From Parafrigoribacterium_A soli (lineage in GTDB: Bacteria; Actinomycetota; Actinomycetes; Actinomycetales; Microbacteriaceae): a DNA stretch of 64,000 nt. Made by a program: the position numbers and the translations under genes. Under the pieces are notes generated by a model. That model was not told where the DNA came from and did not search any database. It saw only the letters and a list, made by a program, of their open reading frames with translations. The stretch is taken from the NCBI RefSeq assembly GCF_040227235.1, contig NZ_JBELNZ010000001.1, positions 248,001 to 312,000 on the forward strand, given 5' to 3'. Positions 53,615 to 63,043 of this stretch are shown one piece after another (position 1 is the first letter of the stretch; each line of letters opens with the position of its first letter).

Positions 53615-54484
53615 TCAGTCGAGCAGGCCCTGCACGAAGACGTGCGGCGTGAAACCGGTGAGGTCACCGATACCCTCGCCCTGCCCGATGAGCTTGATCG
53701 GAATGCCGGTCTTCTCCTGCACGGCGAGCACGAAGCCGCCCTTGGCCGAGCCGTCGAGCTTGGTCAACACGAGCCCGGTGACTCCCGCGTGCTCGACGAA
53801 GGCCTCCGCCTGGGCGAGACCGTTCTGGCCGGTGGTCGCGTCGAGCACGAGCAGCACCTCGGCGATCGTCGTCTGCTTCTCGATCACGCGGCGGATCTTC
53901 GACAGCTCGTCCATGAGGCCGCTCTTGGTCTGCAGCCTGCCCGCCGTGTCGATGAGCACGATCTCGATGCCCTCGCGCTGCGCGCGCTCGACGGTCTGGA
54001 AGGCGACGGACGCCGGGTCCTGCCCCTGCTGCTGCGGCTTCTGGATCGCAGCACCGCCGCGCTCGGCCCAGGTCGCGAGCTGCTCCACGGCGGCGGCCCG
54101 GAAGGTGTCCGCGGCGCCCACGATCACGCTGCGGCCGTAGCCGGTGAGGAACTTCGCGAACTTGCCGATGGTGGTGGTCTTGCCCACGCCGTTCACGCCG
54201 ACGACGAGCACGACCGCGGGGCGTTCCGAGAGCGAGAGCGTGGGATTGAGCTTGGCGAGGCGTTCCTCGAGGCTTTCGCGCAGCATCCGCTTGAGGTCGG
54301 CCGGGTCGGTGGTGCGATACTTCGCGACGTTCGCGCGCAGTTCGGCTACGAGCGCGTCGGTGAGGTCCGAGCCGAAATCCGCGCCGATGAGCGCGTCTTC
54401 GAGGTCGCTCCAGGTGTCGTCATCGATCGTCTTGCGTGCGAACATTCCGCGCAGTGCGCCCGAGAGGGACCAGGAAGAAGCCAT
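53615..54484 (-). CDS. ftsY: Signal recognition particle receptor FtsY
   Basis: 289 residues. SRP receptor GTPase. NG domains only, with a short N-terminus (SSWSLSGALRGMFARKTIDD) and no long acidic A domain. G1 VVLVVGVNGVGKTTTIGKFA, G3 IDTAGRLQTKSGLM, G4 LVLTKLDGSAKGGF. It is encoded 3.6 kb upstream of ffh on the same strand, as in other actinobacteria. ATG start. Confidence 0.96.
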   Translation of the reverse strand: MASSWSLSGALRGMFARKTIDDDTWSDLEDALIGADFGSDLTDALVAELRANVAKYRTTDPADLKRMLRESLEERLAKLNPTLSLSERPAVVLVVGVNGVGKTTTIGKFAKFLTGYGRSVIVGAADTFRAAAVEQLATWAERGGAAIQKPQQQGQDPASVAFQTVERAQREGIEIVLIDTAGRLQTKSGLMDELSKIRRVIEKQTTIAEVLLVLDATTGQNGLAQAEAFVEHAGVTGLVLTKLDGSAKGGFVLAVQEKTGIPIKLIGQGEGIGDLTGFTPHVFVQGLLD

Positions 54485-54569
54485 GCGATAAACCTACCTG
54501 TCACACGCGGGCAGAACGCCGCGCGGGATAGGTTGAAGGGGTGAACAGAGCGATGGGGCTGGTGTCGGA

Positions 54570-55760
<1,191 letters not shown>

Positions 55761-55787
55761 GTCGAGGCGGCGGCTGCCGGTCAGCGG

Positions 55788-55810
55788 CCCTTCGACAAGC
55801 TCAGGGACCG
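55788..55810. repeat. Short palindromic repeat copy
   Basis: CCCTTCGACAAGCTCAGGGA followed by CCG, between the convergent ends of the aminotransferase and the sensor kinase genes. Same family as those at 922, 32517, 35953 and 36471. Confidence 0.75.
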
Positions 55811-55833
55811 TTCGATTCGACGAGCGCCGTGCC

Positions 55834-57588
55834 TCAGGCACCGGTGAGCACGTTGGCGTGTTCGACGACGGGCAGCGTCATGCTGAAGCAGGTACCGACG
55901 CCCTCCTCGCTCGTGACGCCCATGTCTCCGCCGTGGGCGCGAATGATCGCCCTGGTGATCACGAGACCGAGACCGACGCCGGGCACGGCGTTGCGTGTGG
56001 CGGTCGATGCCCTGAAGAAGCGCGAGAACAGCTTGTCGAGCTCGGATGCCGCAATGCCCATGCCGGTGTCCTGCACGGTGATGACGACGTTCGACCCGTC
56101 CGGCTGCAGCCCGAGGGTGACGGATCCACCGCTCGGGGTGAACTTGATGGCGTTGGACATGAGGTTGTCGCAGGCCTGACCGAGGCGCACGGAGTCGCCG
56201 TTGACCAGCAGTCCCTCGACGACGTTGGTGTGCAGCGTGATGCCCGCCGCGGCAGCCACGGGCCTCGCCGACTCGACCGAGGCCATCAGGATGGGAGCAA
56301 GGTCCTGCTCCTTCTGGTCGAGGTTGAACTTTCCCGATTCGACCTGGGCGGTGAAGAGCAGGTCGCCGACGAGCCTCAGCAGCCTGTGCGCATTGCGCTC
56401 GGCGACGCCGAGGTAGCGCAGCTGACTGTCGCTGAGCTGGTTCTCATCGTCGTCACGCATGAGCTCGAGGTATCCGAGGATGGAACTGAGCGGGGTGCGC
56501 AGCTCGTGCGAGATCAGGCCGACGAACTCGTCCTTCAGCCTCGCGACCTCACGGGCCTTCGTCTGGTCGTAGGCGACGAAGAGGTAGCCCACGATTTCGC
56601 CCGACTTGTCGAGCCTCGGGGTGACCGAGAGTTCGATCGGAATCGTGCTGCCGTCGGCGCGCACGTAGCTCCACTCGCGCACCTCCGCGACACCGAGTCG
56701 AGCGGATTCGACGAGAGCCGAGAACCCGGGGTTCAGGACGGTCGCGCCGGCCGGATAAGAGAGATCGCGGGCGCGCTCGAGCAACTCGGACTCGAGGTGG
56801 AACTCGTCGATGTGCAGCTTGCCCTGCACCTCACCGAAGGGCACGCCCAGCATCTTCTCCGCGCCGGGGTTGAAGGCGTCGACGAGGCCGGTGAGATCGG
56901 TACCGATGATCGCCTGCTCGGTGACGGCCACCCAGATCTCGCGGAACATTCGCTCGGCCGTGCGCACCTTCGCTTCGCTCTGCTTGAGCTCGATCGCGTG
57001 CTGCACGCTCTCCGCGAGCATCACCCGGCTCTGCTCGGCCAAGCGGCGCACCTTCTCGAGCCGGTGCCTGGCGGTGTGCGAGATCTCATTGATCACGGCG
57101 GCGGCAAAGCCGTAGACGATGACGGTGAAGCCCGAACGCAGGAACTGCTCCAGGTTCGCGGCGATCGGCAGGCCGAGCGCAAACGGCATGAACACGGTGA
57201 CTGCGGCACCGATGGCCGAGTAGAGGACGAACTTGCGACCCTCCTCGGCCGCGAACCACACGATCGGCAGCGCGACGAGCGCGGTGAACACGGTCGCGTT
57301 GTTGCCCGTGCCGATGCAGAGCAGCCCGATCGCGAAGAAGTCGACGGCGGGCACGCACAGACCCCAGTCCCAGAGCGACTCGCGGGGGCTGATGATCGCG
57401 GCGAACACCGTGGCCACCGCGACGGCCGTGACGGCGATCGCGACGGCGAGGGGCGAGGTGACCTGCAGCCCCGGAATCGCCATCGCCGCGATGGTCGCGG
57501 CGAACACGAGGAGCGTCGTCGGCGCCTGCTTCAGCAGCGGCGAGGGGGCGTCGAACCCGAGCCGCTTGTACAGGGCTGCAATCTTCAT
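55834..57588 (-). CDS. PAS-domain membrane sensor histidine kinase
   Basis: 584 residues. Six hydrophobic segments in residues 22-168 form an integral membrane sensor. A helical linker (171-210) leads to a PAS domain (about 215-345, with IGTDLTGLVDAFNPGAEKML and WSYVRADGSTIPIELSVTP). HisKA has phospho-acceptor His361 in LISHELRTPLSSILGYLEL, and the HATPase domain has DNLMSNAIKFTPSGGSVTL, VQDTGMGIAASELDKLFSRF and GVGLGLVITRAIIRAHGG. ATG overlaps the upstream receiver gene's stop (ATGA). It is the last gene of an operon with two receivers and a receiver/de-N-acetylase fusion, which are its likely phosphotransfer partners. Confidence 0.93.
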   Translation of the reverse strand: MKIAALYKRLGFDAPSPLLKQAPTTLLVFAATIAAMAIPGLQVTSPLAVAIAVTAVAVATVFAAIISPRESLWDWGLCVPAVDFFAIGLLCIGTGNNATVFTALVALPIVWFAAEEGRKFVLYSAIGAAVTVFMPFALGLPIAANLEQFLRSGFTVIVYGFAAAVINEISHTARHRLEKVRRLAEQSRVMLAESVQHAIELKQSEAKVRTAERMFREIWVAVTEQAIIGTDLTGLVDAFNPGAEKMLGVPFGEVQGKLHIDEFHLESELLERARDLSYPAGATVLNPGFSALVESARLGVAEVREWSYVRADGSTIPIELSVTPRLDKSGEIVGYLFVAYDQTKAREVARLKDEFVGLISHELRTPLSSILGYLELMRDDDENQLSDSQLRYLGVAERNAHRLLRLVGDLLFTAQVESGKFNLDQKEQDLAPILMASVESARPVAAAAGITLHTNVVEGLLVNGDSVRLGQACDNLMSNAIKFTPSGGSVTLGLQPDGSNVVITVQDTGMGIAASELDKLFSRFFRASTATRNAVPGVGLGLVITRAIIRAHGGDMGVTSEEGVGTCFSMTLPVVEHANVLTGA

Positions 57589-57986
57589 GCTCCGGCTCCA
57601 ATCGACGGGGCGATGAGCGCGAGGCGTTCCGCCAGCTCTCGTGGACTGAATGGCTTGATCAAGTAGTCGTTGGCTCCGGCATCCCTGCCGAGTTGCTGCG
57701 AGGCCTCATCGACGGCGGCCGACAGCAGCACGATGTGCATGCCGTTCACCTCGTCGTGGGCGCGCACGAGCCGGCACAGGTCGAGGCCGGTCTTGCCCGG
57801 CATCGCAACGTCGAGCACGGCGAGGTCTGGCTTGAACGCAATGATCGAATCCCACGCGTCGTCGCCGTTGCCGAGTTCGTCCACCAGGTCGAGACCGGCC
57901 TTCTGCGCCGCGTACGCGACGAGACTACGAATATCGGGGTCATCATCCGCGACGATGACGCTGATTTTGACACCCGAATCGGTCAT
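57585..57986 (-). CDS. Stand-alone receiver (CheY-like response regulator)
   Basis: 133 residues, receiver domain only: VIVADDDPDIRSLVAY (acidic pair), phospho-acceptor Asp59 in LAVLDVAMPGK, Ser/Thr in IVLLSAAVDEAS and Lys in DYLIKPFSPRELAERL. No output domain. ATG at 57986 is set by the ATGA overlap with the preceding receiver gene; its own stop overlaps the kinase start in the same way. It probably acts as a phosphotransfer intermediate or phosphate sink with the neighbouring kinase. Confidence 0.92.
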   Translation of the reverse strand: MTDSGVKISVIVADDDPDIRSLVAYAAQKAGLDLVDELGNGDDAWDSIIAFKPDLAVLDVAMPGKTGLDLCRLVRAHDEVNGMHIVLLSAAVDEASQQLGRDAGANDYLIKPFSPRELAERLALIAPSIGAGA

Positions 57987-58363
57987 GGCGCAATCCACCT
58001 CGGTACACAGTTGAGAAGCACCTCGCGCACGCTGGCGCGGGTGACGGGCTTGGGGAGCGCTGCCCGCGTCGGCGGGTAGTTCTCGAGGTCGAGCACGGAG
58101 CTGATCGCAACGGGGCAGTCGGGAACGTCCTCGTAGAGGCGCTCGCTGAGGGCCCATCCATCCATCCCGGGCAGCATCAGATCGATGACGGCGAGGTCGG
58201 GTTCCGCGGTGGCATAGGCGCTGATGGCGGACTCGGCGGTCGCCGCGTCGGTGACCTCGCAGCCAGCGATTTCGAAGTGTCGGCGCAGGAGGTTTCTCTG
58301 GTCGTCGTTGTCATCGACGATCAGGACTTTGACGCGTTGCTGCGTCACGGTGGTGAGGCTCAT
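57983..58363 (-). CDS. Stand-alone receiver (response regulator), divergent
   Basis: 126 residues, receiver only: VLIVDDNDDQRNLLRRHF, phospho-acceptor Asp61 in LAVIDLMLPGMDGW, and Lys in AALPKPVTRASV. The region normally holding the conserved Thr/Ser reads CPVAISSVLDLENYPP. The C-terminus is short (LLNCVPRWIAP). ATG overlaps both the stop of a possible 34-codon ORF upstream and, at its end, the next receiver gene. Output is unknown; like its neighbour it has no DNA-binding domain. Confidence 0.88.
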   Translation of the reverse strand: MSLTTVTQQRVKVLIVDDNDDQRNLLRRHFEIAGCEVTDAATAESAISAYATAEPDLAVIDLMLPGMDGWALSERLYEDVPDCPVAISSVLDLENYPPTRAALPKPVTRASVREVLLNCVPRWIAP

Positions 58364-58464
58364 TCGGCGCTGCGCTTCCCTTGTGCGATACCGATCAACG
58401 GGATTCCGATGATCGCTGGGGCCAGCCGAAATGCCTCGGGCGTGCTGAAATCTACTTCCCCCAT
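58360..58464 (-). CDS. Possible small protein of 34 residues
   Basis: An ATG at 58464 opens a 34-codon frame. The peptide begins MGEVDFSTPEAFRLAP, continues AIIGIPLIGIAQGKRSAE and ends in TGA, which overlaps the ATG of the receiver gene by four bases, the same coupling used by the other genes of this operon. AGGGT lies six bases upstream. The central part is hydrophobic (LAPAIIGIPLIGIA) and could insert in or lie on the membrane. The same frame is open far upstream, where it is antisense-free shadow of the de-N-acetylase gene, so openness alone is not evidence. It could instead be a leader peptide for coupling. Confidence 0.4.
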   Translation of the reverse strand: MGEVDFSTPEAFRLAPAIIGIPLIGIAQGKRSAE

Positions 58465-58520
58465 GTTTGACCCTAGCGACGTAATTCTGTCTTCGCAGCA
58501 ACTAATCATGATTCGCGAAC

Positions 58521-58534
58521 CCCCATTCATGGGG
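58521..58534 (-). other. Small hairpin after the receiver/de-N-acetylase gene
   Basis: CCCCAT-TC-ATGGGG, a 6-bp stem with a two-base loop starting two bases after the TAG stop. There is no T run; it may only mark a processing or pausing site inside the operon. Confidence 0.35.
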
Positions 58535-58535
58535 A

Positions 58536-59546
58536 CTAGGAGACCTGCGAAGAGTCGCGGATGATCTCGAGCGGCTCGCAGTGGTCTCCCTGCCCGTAGC
58601 GGGACCAGTAGCGTGCCGTGGCGAGGGCGAAATCGCGCTGAAGATACTTCGCTCGATCCTGATTTCGCGCGAAGCACTCGAGCATGGCGACCTTCGCCTC
58701 GGTGAAGCCGTCGATGCTCACGAACCGGTTCGGATGGAAGTCCACCGTCGCCGTGGAGCTCTGGTAGCAGGCGATCGTGCGCACCGCGCTCGTCGCGAGG
58801 ATCGTGGCGTCGTGCACGGCCCTGTGATCCTGGTGGCGGTCGCTGTTGCTGTGCACATAGACCACCGTGGGCCGCAGGTCGGAAATGACCCGTTTGATGA
58901 TGCCCACGGTGGGTTCCGAACTGCTGAGCTGCGCATCCGCGCTGTCTTCGAGCACGAGCGTCGCGCCGATGATCGCCGCCGCCGCAGAGCCCTCTTCCCA
59001 CGCGGTGCGAATGCCGCCGTCGCGAGTGCCCTTCGAGAGAGTGAGGATGGTGACCGAGTCGCCCGCGGCGCGATGAGCCGCGATGATGCCGCCGATGCCG
59101 ATCTCCACGTCGTCGGGGTGGGCGCCGATGGCAAGCACCACCTGCCTGGCCGGCGCGTTCTGCCACGCCTCGCGAGCGGCCTCGGCGAGCCTCGTCACGG
59201 TGGACACGAGGTCTGCCGTGGAGATGGGCTTGGTGAGGAACTCATCGGCCTGGCTGCGCAGCGCGCCGACCGCGTAGTCGACGGACACGTGTGCCGTCAT
59301 GACGATGATGGATACGCCCGGCCGTGCCTCTTTATAGGTGGCGATCAGTTCGAGTCCGGATGCGCCAGGCATCTCGATGTCGGTGATGACGACGTCGGGC
59401 TGCAGCTGCTCGATGGCTCCGCGGGCCAGGCGGGGATCGGACACCGCGATGACCTGACAGCCGAGCCGCTTCTCGAGCACGGTCTTCGTGTAGTCCGCGA
59501 CGTCGAGGTCGTCTTCGACCACGACCACCCGATATGGTTCAGACAT
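58536..59546 (-). CDS. Receiver domain fused to PIG-L (LmbE-like) de-N-acetylase
   Basis: 336 residues. Residues 1-120 form a response-regulator receiver: VVVVEDDLDVADYTKTVL, phospho-acceptor Asp56 in DVVITDIEMPG, Thr84 in IIVMTAHVSVDY, Lys106 in EFLTKPISTADL. Residues about 135-330 form a PIG-L family zinc enzyme: AIGAHPDDVEIGIGG (His143, Asp146), the RDGGIR segment, and SDRHQDHRAVHDATI (His238, Asp240, His241). PIG-L enzymes remove acetyl groups from GlcNAc-type sugars or conjugates. Phosphorylation may therefore switch an enzyme on or off rather than a promoter. Substrate unknown. It is the first gene of the operon and is followed by receivers and a sensor kinase. Confidence 0.9.
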   Translation of the reverse strand: MSEPYRVVVVEDDLDVADYTKTVLEKRLGCQVIAVSDPRLARGAIEQLQPDVVITDIEMPGASGLELIATYKEARPGVSIIVMTAHVSVDYAVGALRSQADEFLTKPISTADLVSTVTRLAEAAREAWQNAPARQVVLAIGAHPDDVEIGIGGIIAAHRAAGDSVTILTLSKGTRDGGIRTAWEEGSAAAAIIGATLVLEDSADAQLSSSEPTVGIIKRVISDLRPTVVYVHSNSDRHQDHRAVHDATILATSAVRTIACYQSSTATVDFHPNRFVSIDGFTEAKVAMLECFARNQDRAKYLQRDFALATARYWSRYGQGDHCEPLEIIRDSSQVS

Positions 59547-59633
59547 TCCAGCCCCCCGCTGTCATCACTTTTAACCCACTGTAACGGGCGGCCGCGATGC
59601 ACGTCAGGGGTACAGCACCCCCAAAGATGGTGT

Positions 59634-60455
59634 CTAACGGGGTACGACGGCGAAGCGGCGCAGCGCGAGGGCGGGATTGATGGTGCGCACCTCTGAGACC
59701 CGTGAGCGCGAGATCCAGGCGAGGGCAACATCCGTCTCTTCGCCTATCGTGACGAGCTCTACGCCCATCGGATCGACGATCATGCTGTTGCCGACGCCGA
59801 CGGGAGGAGCCTGGTCCGCCGCGGCGACATACACCGTGTTCTCGATGGCACGGGCGGTGACCAGAGTGCGCCAGTGCTGCTCCTTGAGCGGTCCGCGAAC
59901 CCACTCGCTCGGCACGAGGACGAGCTCAGCGCCTGCGTCGACGATGCGGCGCGTGACCTCGGGAAAGCGCAGGTCGTAGCAGGTCTGCATGCCGATCGTG
60001 AACCCACCGACGGCGAAGGTCTCGGGGTGATCGATCGGGCCGGCGAGCACCCAGTCGGATTCGCGCTGACCGAAGGCGTCGTAAAGGTGCGTCTTGCGAT
60101 AACTCGCCTCGATGCCCATGCGCGGCGCGATGGCAACGATCGTGTTCGAGAAGCGAGACGGATCATCCGTTCGTTCGAGCATCCCCGCGACGATGTGCAC
60201 ACCGAGCGCGTCCGCGATCTCGGCCACCCCGTCGACGAAGGCGCCGTCGAGCGGTTCGGCGGCATCGAGCGCCCGCTGCCCGAGCTCGGGGGTGAAGAAC
60301 GACGAGTACTCGGGAAAGACGATGAGCCTGGCACCGCGAGCGGAGGCAGTTGCGGCGAGCCGGCGGATGTCGGCGAGGTTCTCGGCCTTGTCGGTGCCCG
60401 GCGCGAACTGGGCGACGGCGATCGCGAGCGCTTCCGAACCCTGTGCTTCAGCCAT
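59634..60455 (-). CDS. Carbon-nitrogen hydrolase (nitrilase superfamily)
   Basis: 273 residues. The catalytic triad is visible: Glu in LIVFPEYSSFF, Lys in SYRKTHLYDAFG and Cys in IGMQTCYDLRFPEV. The enzyme class covers amidases such as omega-amidase and deaminated-glutathione amidase (Nit1/Nit2-like); the DLRFPE sequence is typical of that branch. The exact substrate is unknown. ATG start, 23 bases after it pobA's gene ends, on the same strand but likely a separate unit because pobA is transcribed first from the pca promoter. Confidence 0.9.
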   Translation of the reverse strand: MAEAQGSEALAIAVAQFAPGTDKAENLADIRRLAATASARGARLIVFPEYSSFFTPELGQRALDAAEPLDGAFVDGVAEIADALGVHIVAGMLERTDDPSRFSNTIVAIAPRMGIEASYRKTHLYDAFGQRESDWVLAGPIDHPETFAVGGFTIGMQTCYDLRFPEVTRRIVDAGAELVLVPSEWVRGPLKEQHWRTLVTARAIENTVYVAAADQAPPVGVGNSMIVDPMGVELVTIGEETDVALAWISRSRVSEVRTINPALALRRFAVVPR

Positions 60456-60478
60456 GAACTCAGCCTAGGAGCAGATCC

Positions 60479-61705
60479 TTACTGCGCGCTCGGATAGCTG
60501 AGGAACGGCAGGCCCGTATACACCTCCGCGAGCTGCGCCATGCCGTGTTCGGAGCCGCAGAGCTGCCTCAACTGCCCGAGCTGCACCTGGTAATCGAACT
60601 CCGCGGCGCCCGGCTGCTCGGCCGACTCGGGAAAGCGGTGCAGCATCCGGGTCATCCAGGTGGAGAAGTGCTGGATCGTCCAGACGCGTTCGAGCGATCG
60701 TGGCGAATACTCCTCGAGCCCTGCCTCGTCGCCATCCCGATACCAGGCCACGAGCACGTCGTGAAGGTAGCTGGCATCCGCGAGCGCGAGGTTCAGTCCC
60801 TTGGCACCGGTGGGTGGAACGATGTGGGCGGAGTCGCCCGCGAGGAACAGCTTGCCGTAGCGCATCGGGTCGCCGACGAAGCTGCGCATGGGCGTGATGC
60901 TCTTGTCGAAGATCTCGCCGTGGTGCAGCGTCCAGCCCTCGGTGCCGAGGCGGACGTCGAGCTCGTCCCAGATGCGCTCGTCCGGCCAGTTGGCCACATC
61001 GTCGTGCGGATCGACCTGCAGGTAGAGACGGCTCACCGACTCCGACCGCATGCTGTGCATGGCGAAGCCGCGCTCGTGCAGCGAGTAGATGAGCTCATCG
61101 GTGGATGGGGCGACGTGTGCGAGAATTCCGAGCCAACCGAAGGGGTACTCCCTCTCATACGTCGTCTTCTGCGCCTCGGGGATGCTCGGGCGGCAGACGC
61201 CGTGGGCGCCGTCGGCTCCCACGACGAAGTCGGCGCTCAGTTCGAACTCTTCGCCCTCGTGGGTGAAGCGCACCGTGGCGGGACCGTCCCCGTCGAGGTT
61301 CTCGAGGTGGATGTCGCTGACGCTGTACCTCGGCGGCGTGCCGGCGGCGTCGTGGGCCTCGATGAGGTCCTTGACCACTTCCTGCTGGCTGTACAACCAC
61401 ACTGACCGCCCGACCAGTTCGCGGAACGGGACGTGGTGGCGCCGGCCCGCGTACTGCAGATAGATGCCGTCGTGGCGCTGGCCCTCGCGGTGAAGTCGCT
61501 CGCCGAGGCCGACCTGCGTGAGAAGTTCGGCGGCGTCGTTCTCCAGCACACCCGCGCGCACCCGCTGGATGGCGTATTCCCGGTCGCGCAGTTCGAGCAC
61601 GACGTTGTCGATGCCGGAACGTCTAAGCAGGTGTGACAGGAGCAGCCCGGCCGGGCCGCCTCCCACGATTGCAACACGGGTGGAAATGCTCGTTCGCGTG
61701 GCCAC
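60479..61705 (-). CDS. pobA: 4-hydroxybenzoate 3-monooxygenase
   Basis: 408 residues, flavoprotein hydroxylating 4-hydroxybenzoate to protocatechuate with NAD(P)H (EC 1.14.13.2). FAD motif VAIVGGGPAGLLLSHLLRR, the PobA segment IQRVRAGVLENDAAELL, the DG motif FVVGADGAHGVCR and the GD motif LFLAGDSAHIVPPTGAKGLN are all present. The GTG at 61705 has AAGGGA nine bases upstream and gives a length close to other PobA proteins; an ATG ten codons earlier is possible. Divergent from the thiolase gene across a shared promoter with a conserved 41-base element. Confidence 0.95.
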   Translation of the reverse strand: MATRTSISTRVAIVGGGPAGLLLSHLLRRSGIDNVVLELRDREYAIQRVRAGVLENDAAELLTQVGLGERLHREGQRHDGIYLQYAGRRHHVPFRELVGRSVWLYSQQEVVKDLIEAHDAAGTPPRYSVSDIHLENLDGDGPATVRFTHEGEEFELSADFVVGADGAHGVCRPSIPEAQKTTYEREYPFGWLGILAHVAPSTDELIYSLHERGFAMHSMRSESVSRLYLQVDPHDDVANWPDERIWDELDVRLGTEGWTLHHGEIFDKSITPMRSFVGDPMRYGKLFLAGDSAHIVPPTGAKGLNLALADASYLHDVLVAWYRDGDEAGLEEYSPRSLERVWTIQHFSTWMTRMLHRFPESAEQPGAAEFDYQVQLGQLRQLCGSEHGMAQLAEVYTGLPFLSYPSAQ

Positions 61706-61755
61706 GCTGCCATCCCTTCTGCCGGTCGGGCTCATTGCCCGCCTGTGTCGCCGAT

Positions 61756-61796
61756 GATACGCTCATCATTAGAACACAAGTTCGCTCTGCGCACAC
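61756..61796. promoter_or_regulatory. Conserved 41-base element between pobA and the thiolase gene
   Basis: Begins GATACGCTCAT and ends GTTCGCTCTGCGCACAC. It matches 32 of 41 bases, without gaps, of a segment near the right edge of the window. A GTTC-type pentamer recurs 19 bases apart inside it (GCTCA, GTTCG). It is a probable operator of the IclR-type regulator encoded nearby. Confidence 0.6.
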
Positions 61797-61823
61797 GCAC
61801 TTCGCTCGAGGATCGAGAAGACC

Positions 61824-62996
61824 ATGACCGCCAGTTTCGTGTACGACGCGATCAGAACCCCGTTCGGGCGCTATGGCAAGGGACTCAGCGCAGTTCGGCC
61901 GGATGACCTCGCGGCGTTCGTGTTGTCGCAGATCGTGACGCGGCATCCGGGCTTTGACCCCGCGCGCATCGACGACGTCATCCTGGGCGACGCCAACGCC
62001 GCTGGCGAAGACAATCGCAACGTGGCGCGCATGGCCGCGCTCCTCGCGGGATTCCCGACCTCCGTGCCCGGAGTCACCGTCAACCGCCTCTGTGGTTCGG
62101 GCGTCGAGGCCGTGATTCAGGCCAGTCGCGCGATTGAGACCGGTGATGCCGAACTCATGCTCGCCGGTGGTGTCGAGTCGATGAGCCGCGCGCCCTGGGT
62201 GCTGCTGAAGCCGTCGCGCGGATTCCCGAGCGGGCACGAGACGCTGCACTCCACGACCCTCGGCTGGCGCATGGTCAACCCGAAGATGCCCGGTCAATGG
62301 ACGGTGCCACTCGGTGAGACCGCCGAGATCCTCGCCGACCGCTACGACATCTCGCGCGAGGCGCAGGACGAATTCGCGCTCGCGAGCCATCAGAAGGCGG
62401 ATGCCGCCTGGAACGAGGGCGTGTACGACGGCGAAGTGGTCGCGGTCCCCGGAACCACGCTCACTCGCGACGAGGGCATTCGTGCCGACTCCTCGCTCGA
62501 GGCACTCGCGGCGCTCAAGCCCGCGTTCCGCGATAACGGTACCGTGACCGCCGGTAACTCCTCTCCTCTTAACGACGGCGCTGGCGCACTCATCATCGGC
62601 TCGGAGAACGCACCCATCGACGCGGAGCCGCTCGCGCGCATCGTCTCGCGCGGCGTCGCCAGCATCGACCCCGACGTCTTCGGCATCGCTCCGGTCGAGG
62701 CCGCCAATCGTGCGCTCGCGAAGGCGGGCAAGACCTGGGCGGATGTCGACGTCGTCGAACTCAACGAGGCCTTCGCTTCGCAGAGCCTGGCCTGCCTTCA
62801 GCTCTGGCCGGACCTCGACCCAGCCAAGGTCAACATCCACGGCGGCGCGATCGCGATCGGTCACCCGCTCGGTGCCTCCGGAGCGCGCATCGTGGGCCAC
62901 GTTGCGCACGAACTCAAGCGCCGCGGCGGCGGCATCGGCGTTGCCGCGATCTGCATCGGCGTCGGCCAGGGTCTCGCGATCGTGCTGGAGCGATAG
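61824..62996 (+). CDS. pcaF: Beta-ketoadipyl-CoA thiolase (acetyl-CoA acyltransferase)
   Basis: 390 residues, cleaves beta-ketoadipyl-CoA to succinyl-CoA and acetyl-CoA, the last step of the beta-ketoadipate pathway. Nucleophilic Cys in VNRLCGSGVEAVIQA, active-site His in GGAIAIGHPLGASGARI and the C-terminal CIGVGQG (family CxGxGxG). The N-terminus (VYDAIRTPFGRYGKGLSAVR) is that of PcaF/PaaJ-type thiolases; the context (pobA and a PcaR-like regulator) makes the beta-ketoadipate role likely over a general acetyl-CoA acetyltransferase. ATG follows the shared promoter by about 27 bases. Confidence 0.9.
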   Translation: MTASFVYDAIRTPFGRYGKGLSAVRPDDLAAFVLSQIVTRHPGFDPARIDDVILGDANAAGEDNRNVARMAALLAGFPTSVPGVTVNRLCGSGVEAVIQASRAIETGDAELMLAGGVESMSRAPWVLLKPSRGFPSGHETLHSTTLGWRMVNPKMPGQWTVPLGETAEILADRYDISREAQDEFALASHQKADAAWNEGVYDGEVVAVPGTTLTRDEGIRADSSLEALAALKPAFRDNGTVTAGNSSPLNDGAGALIIGSENAPIDAEPLARIVSRGVASIDPDVFGIAPVEAANRALAKAGKTWADVDVVELNEAFASQSLACLQLWPDLDPAKVNIHGGAIAIGHPLGASGARIVGHVAHELKRRGGGIGVAAICIGVGQGLAIVLER

Positions 62997-63043
62997 GCGC
63001 GAGCCTCGAGAGGCAACCACGACCGGGCGAGGATGATGGTCGC

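Noticed and set aside
55858..57666. 602-codon plus-strand frame across the sensor kinase
   Set aside because: The kinase on the minus strand has all conserved boxes; this frame is compositional.
58360..59166. 268-codon frame overlapping the receiver/de-N-acetylase gene
   Set aside because: Most of it is an out-of-frame shadow of that gene; only the last 34 codons are kept as a tentative small ORF because of their coupling to the next gene.
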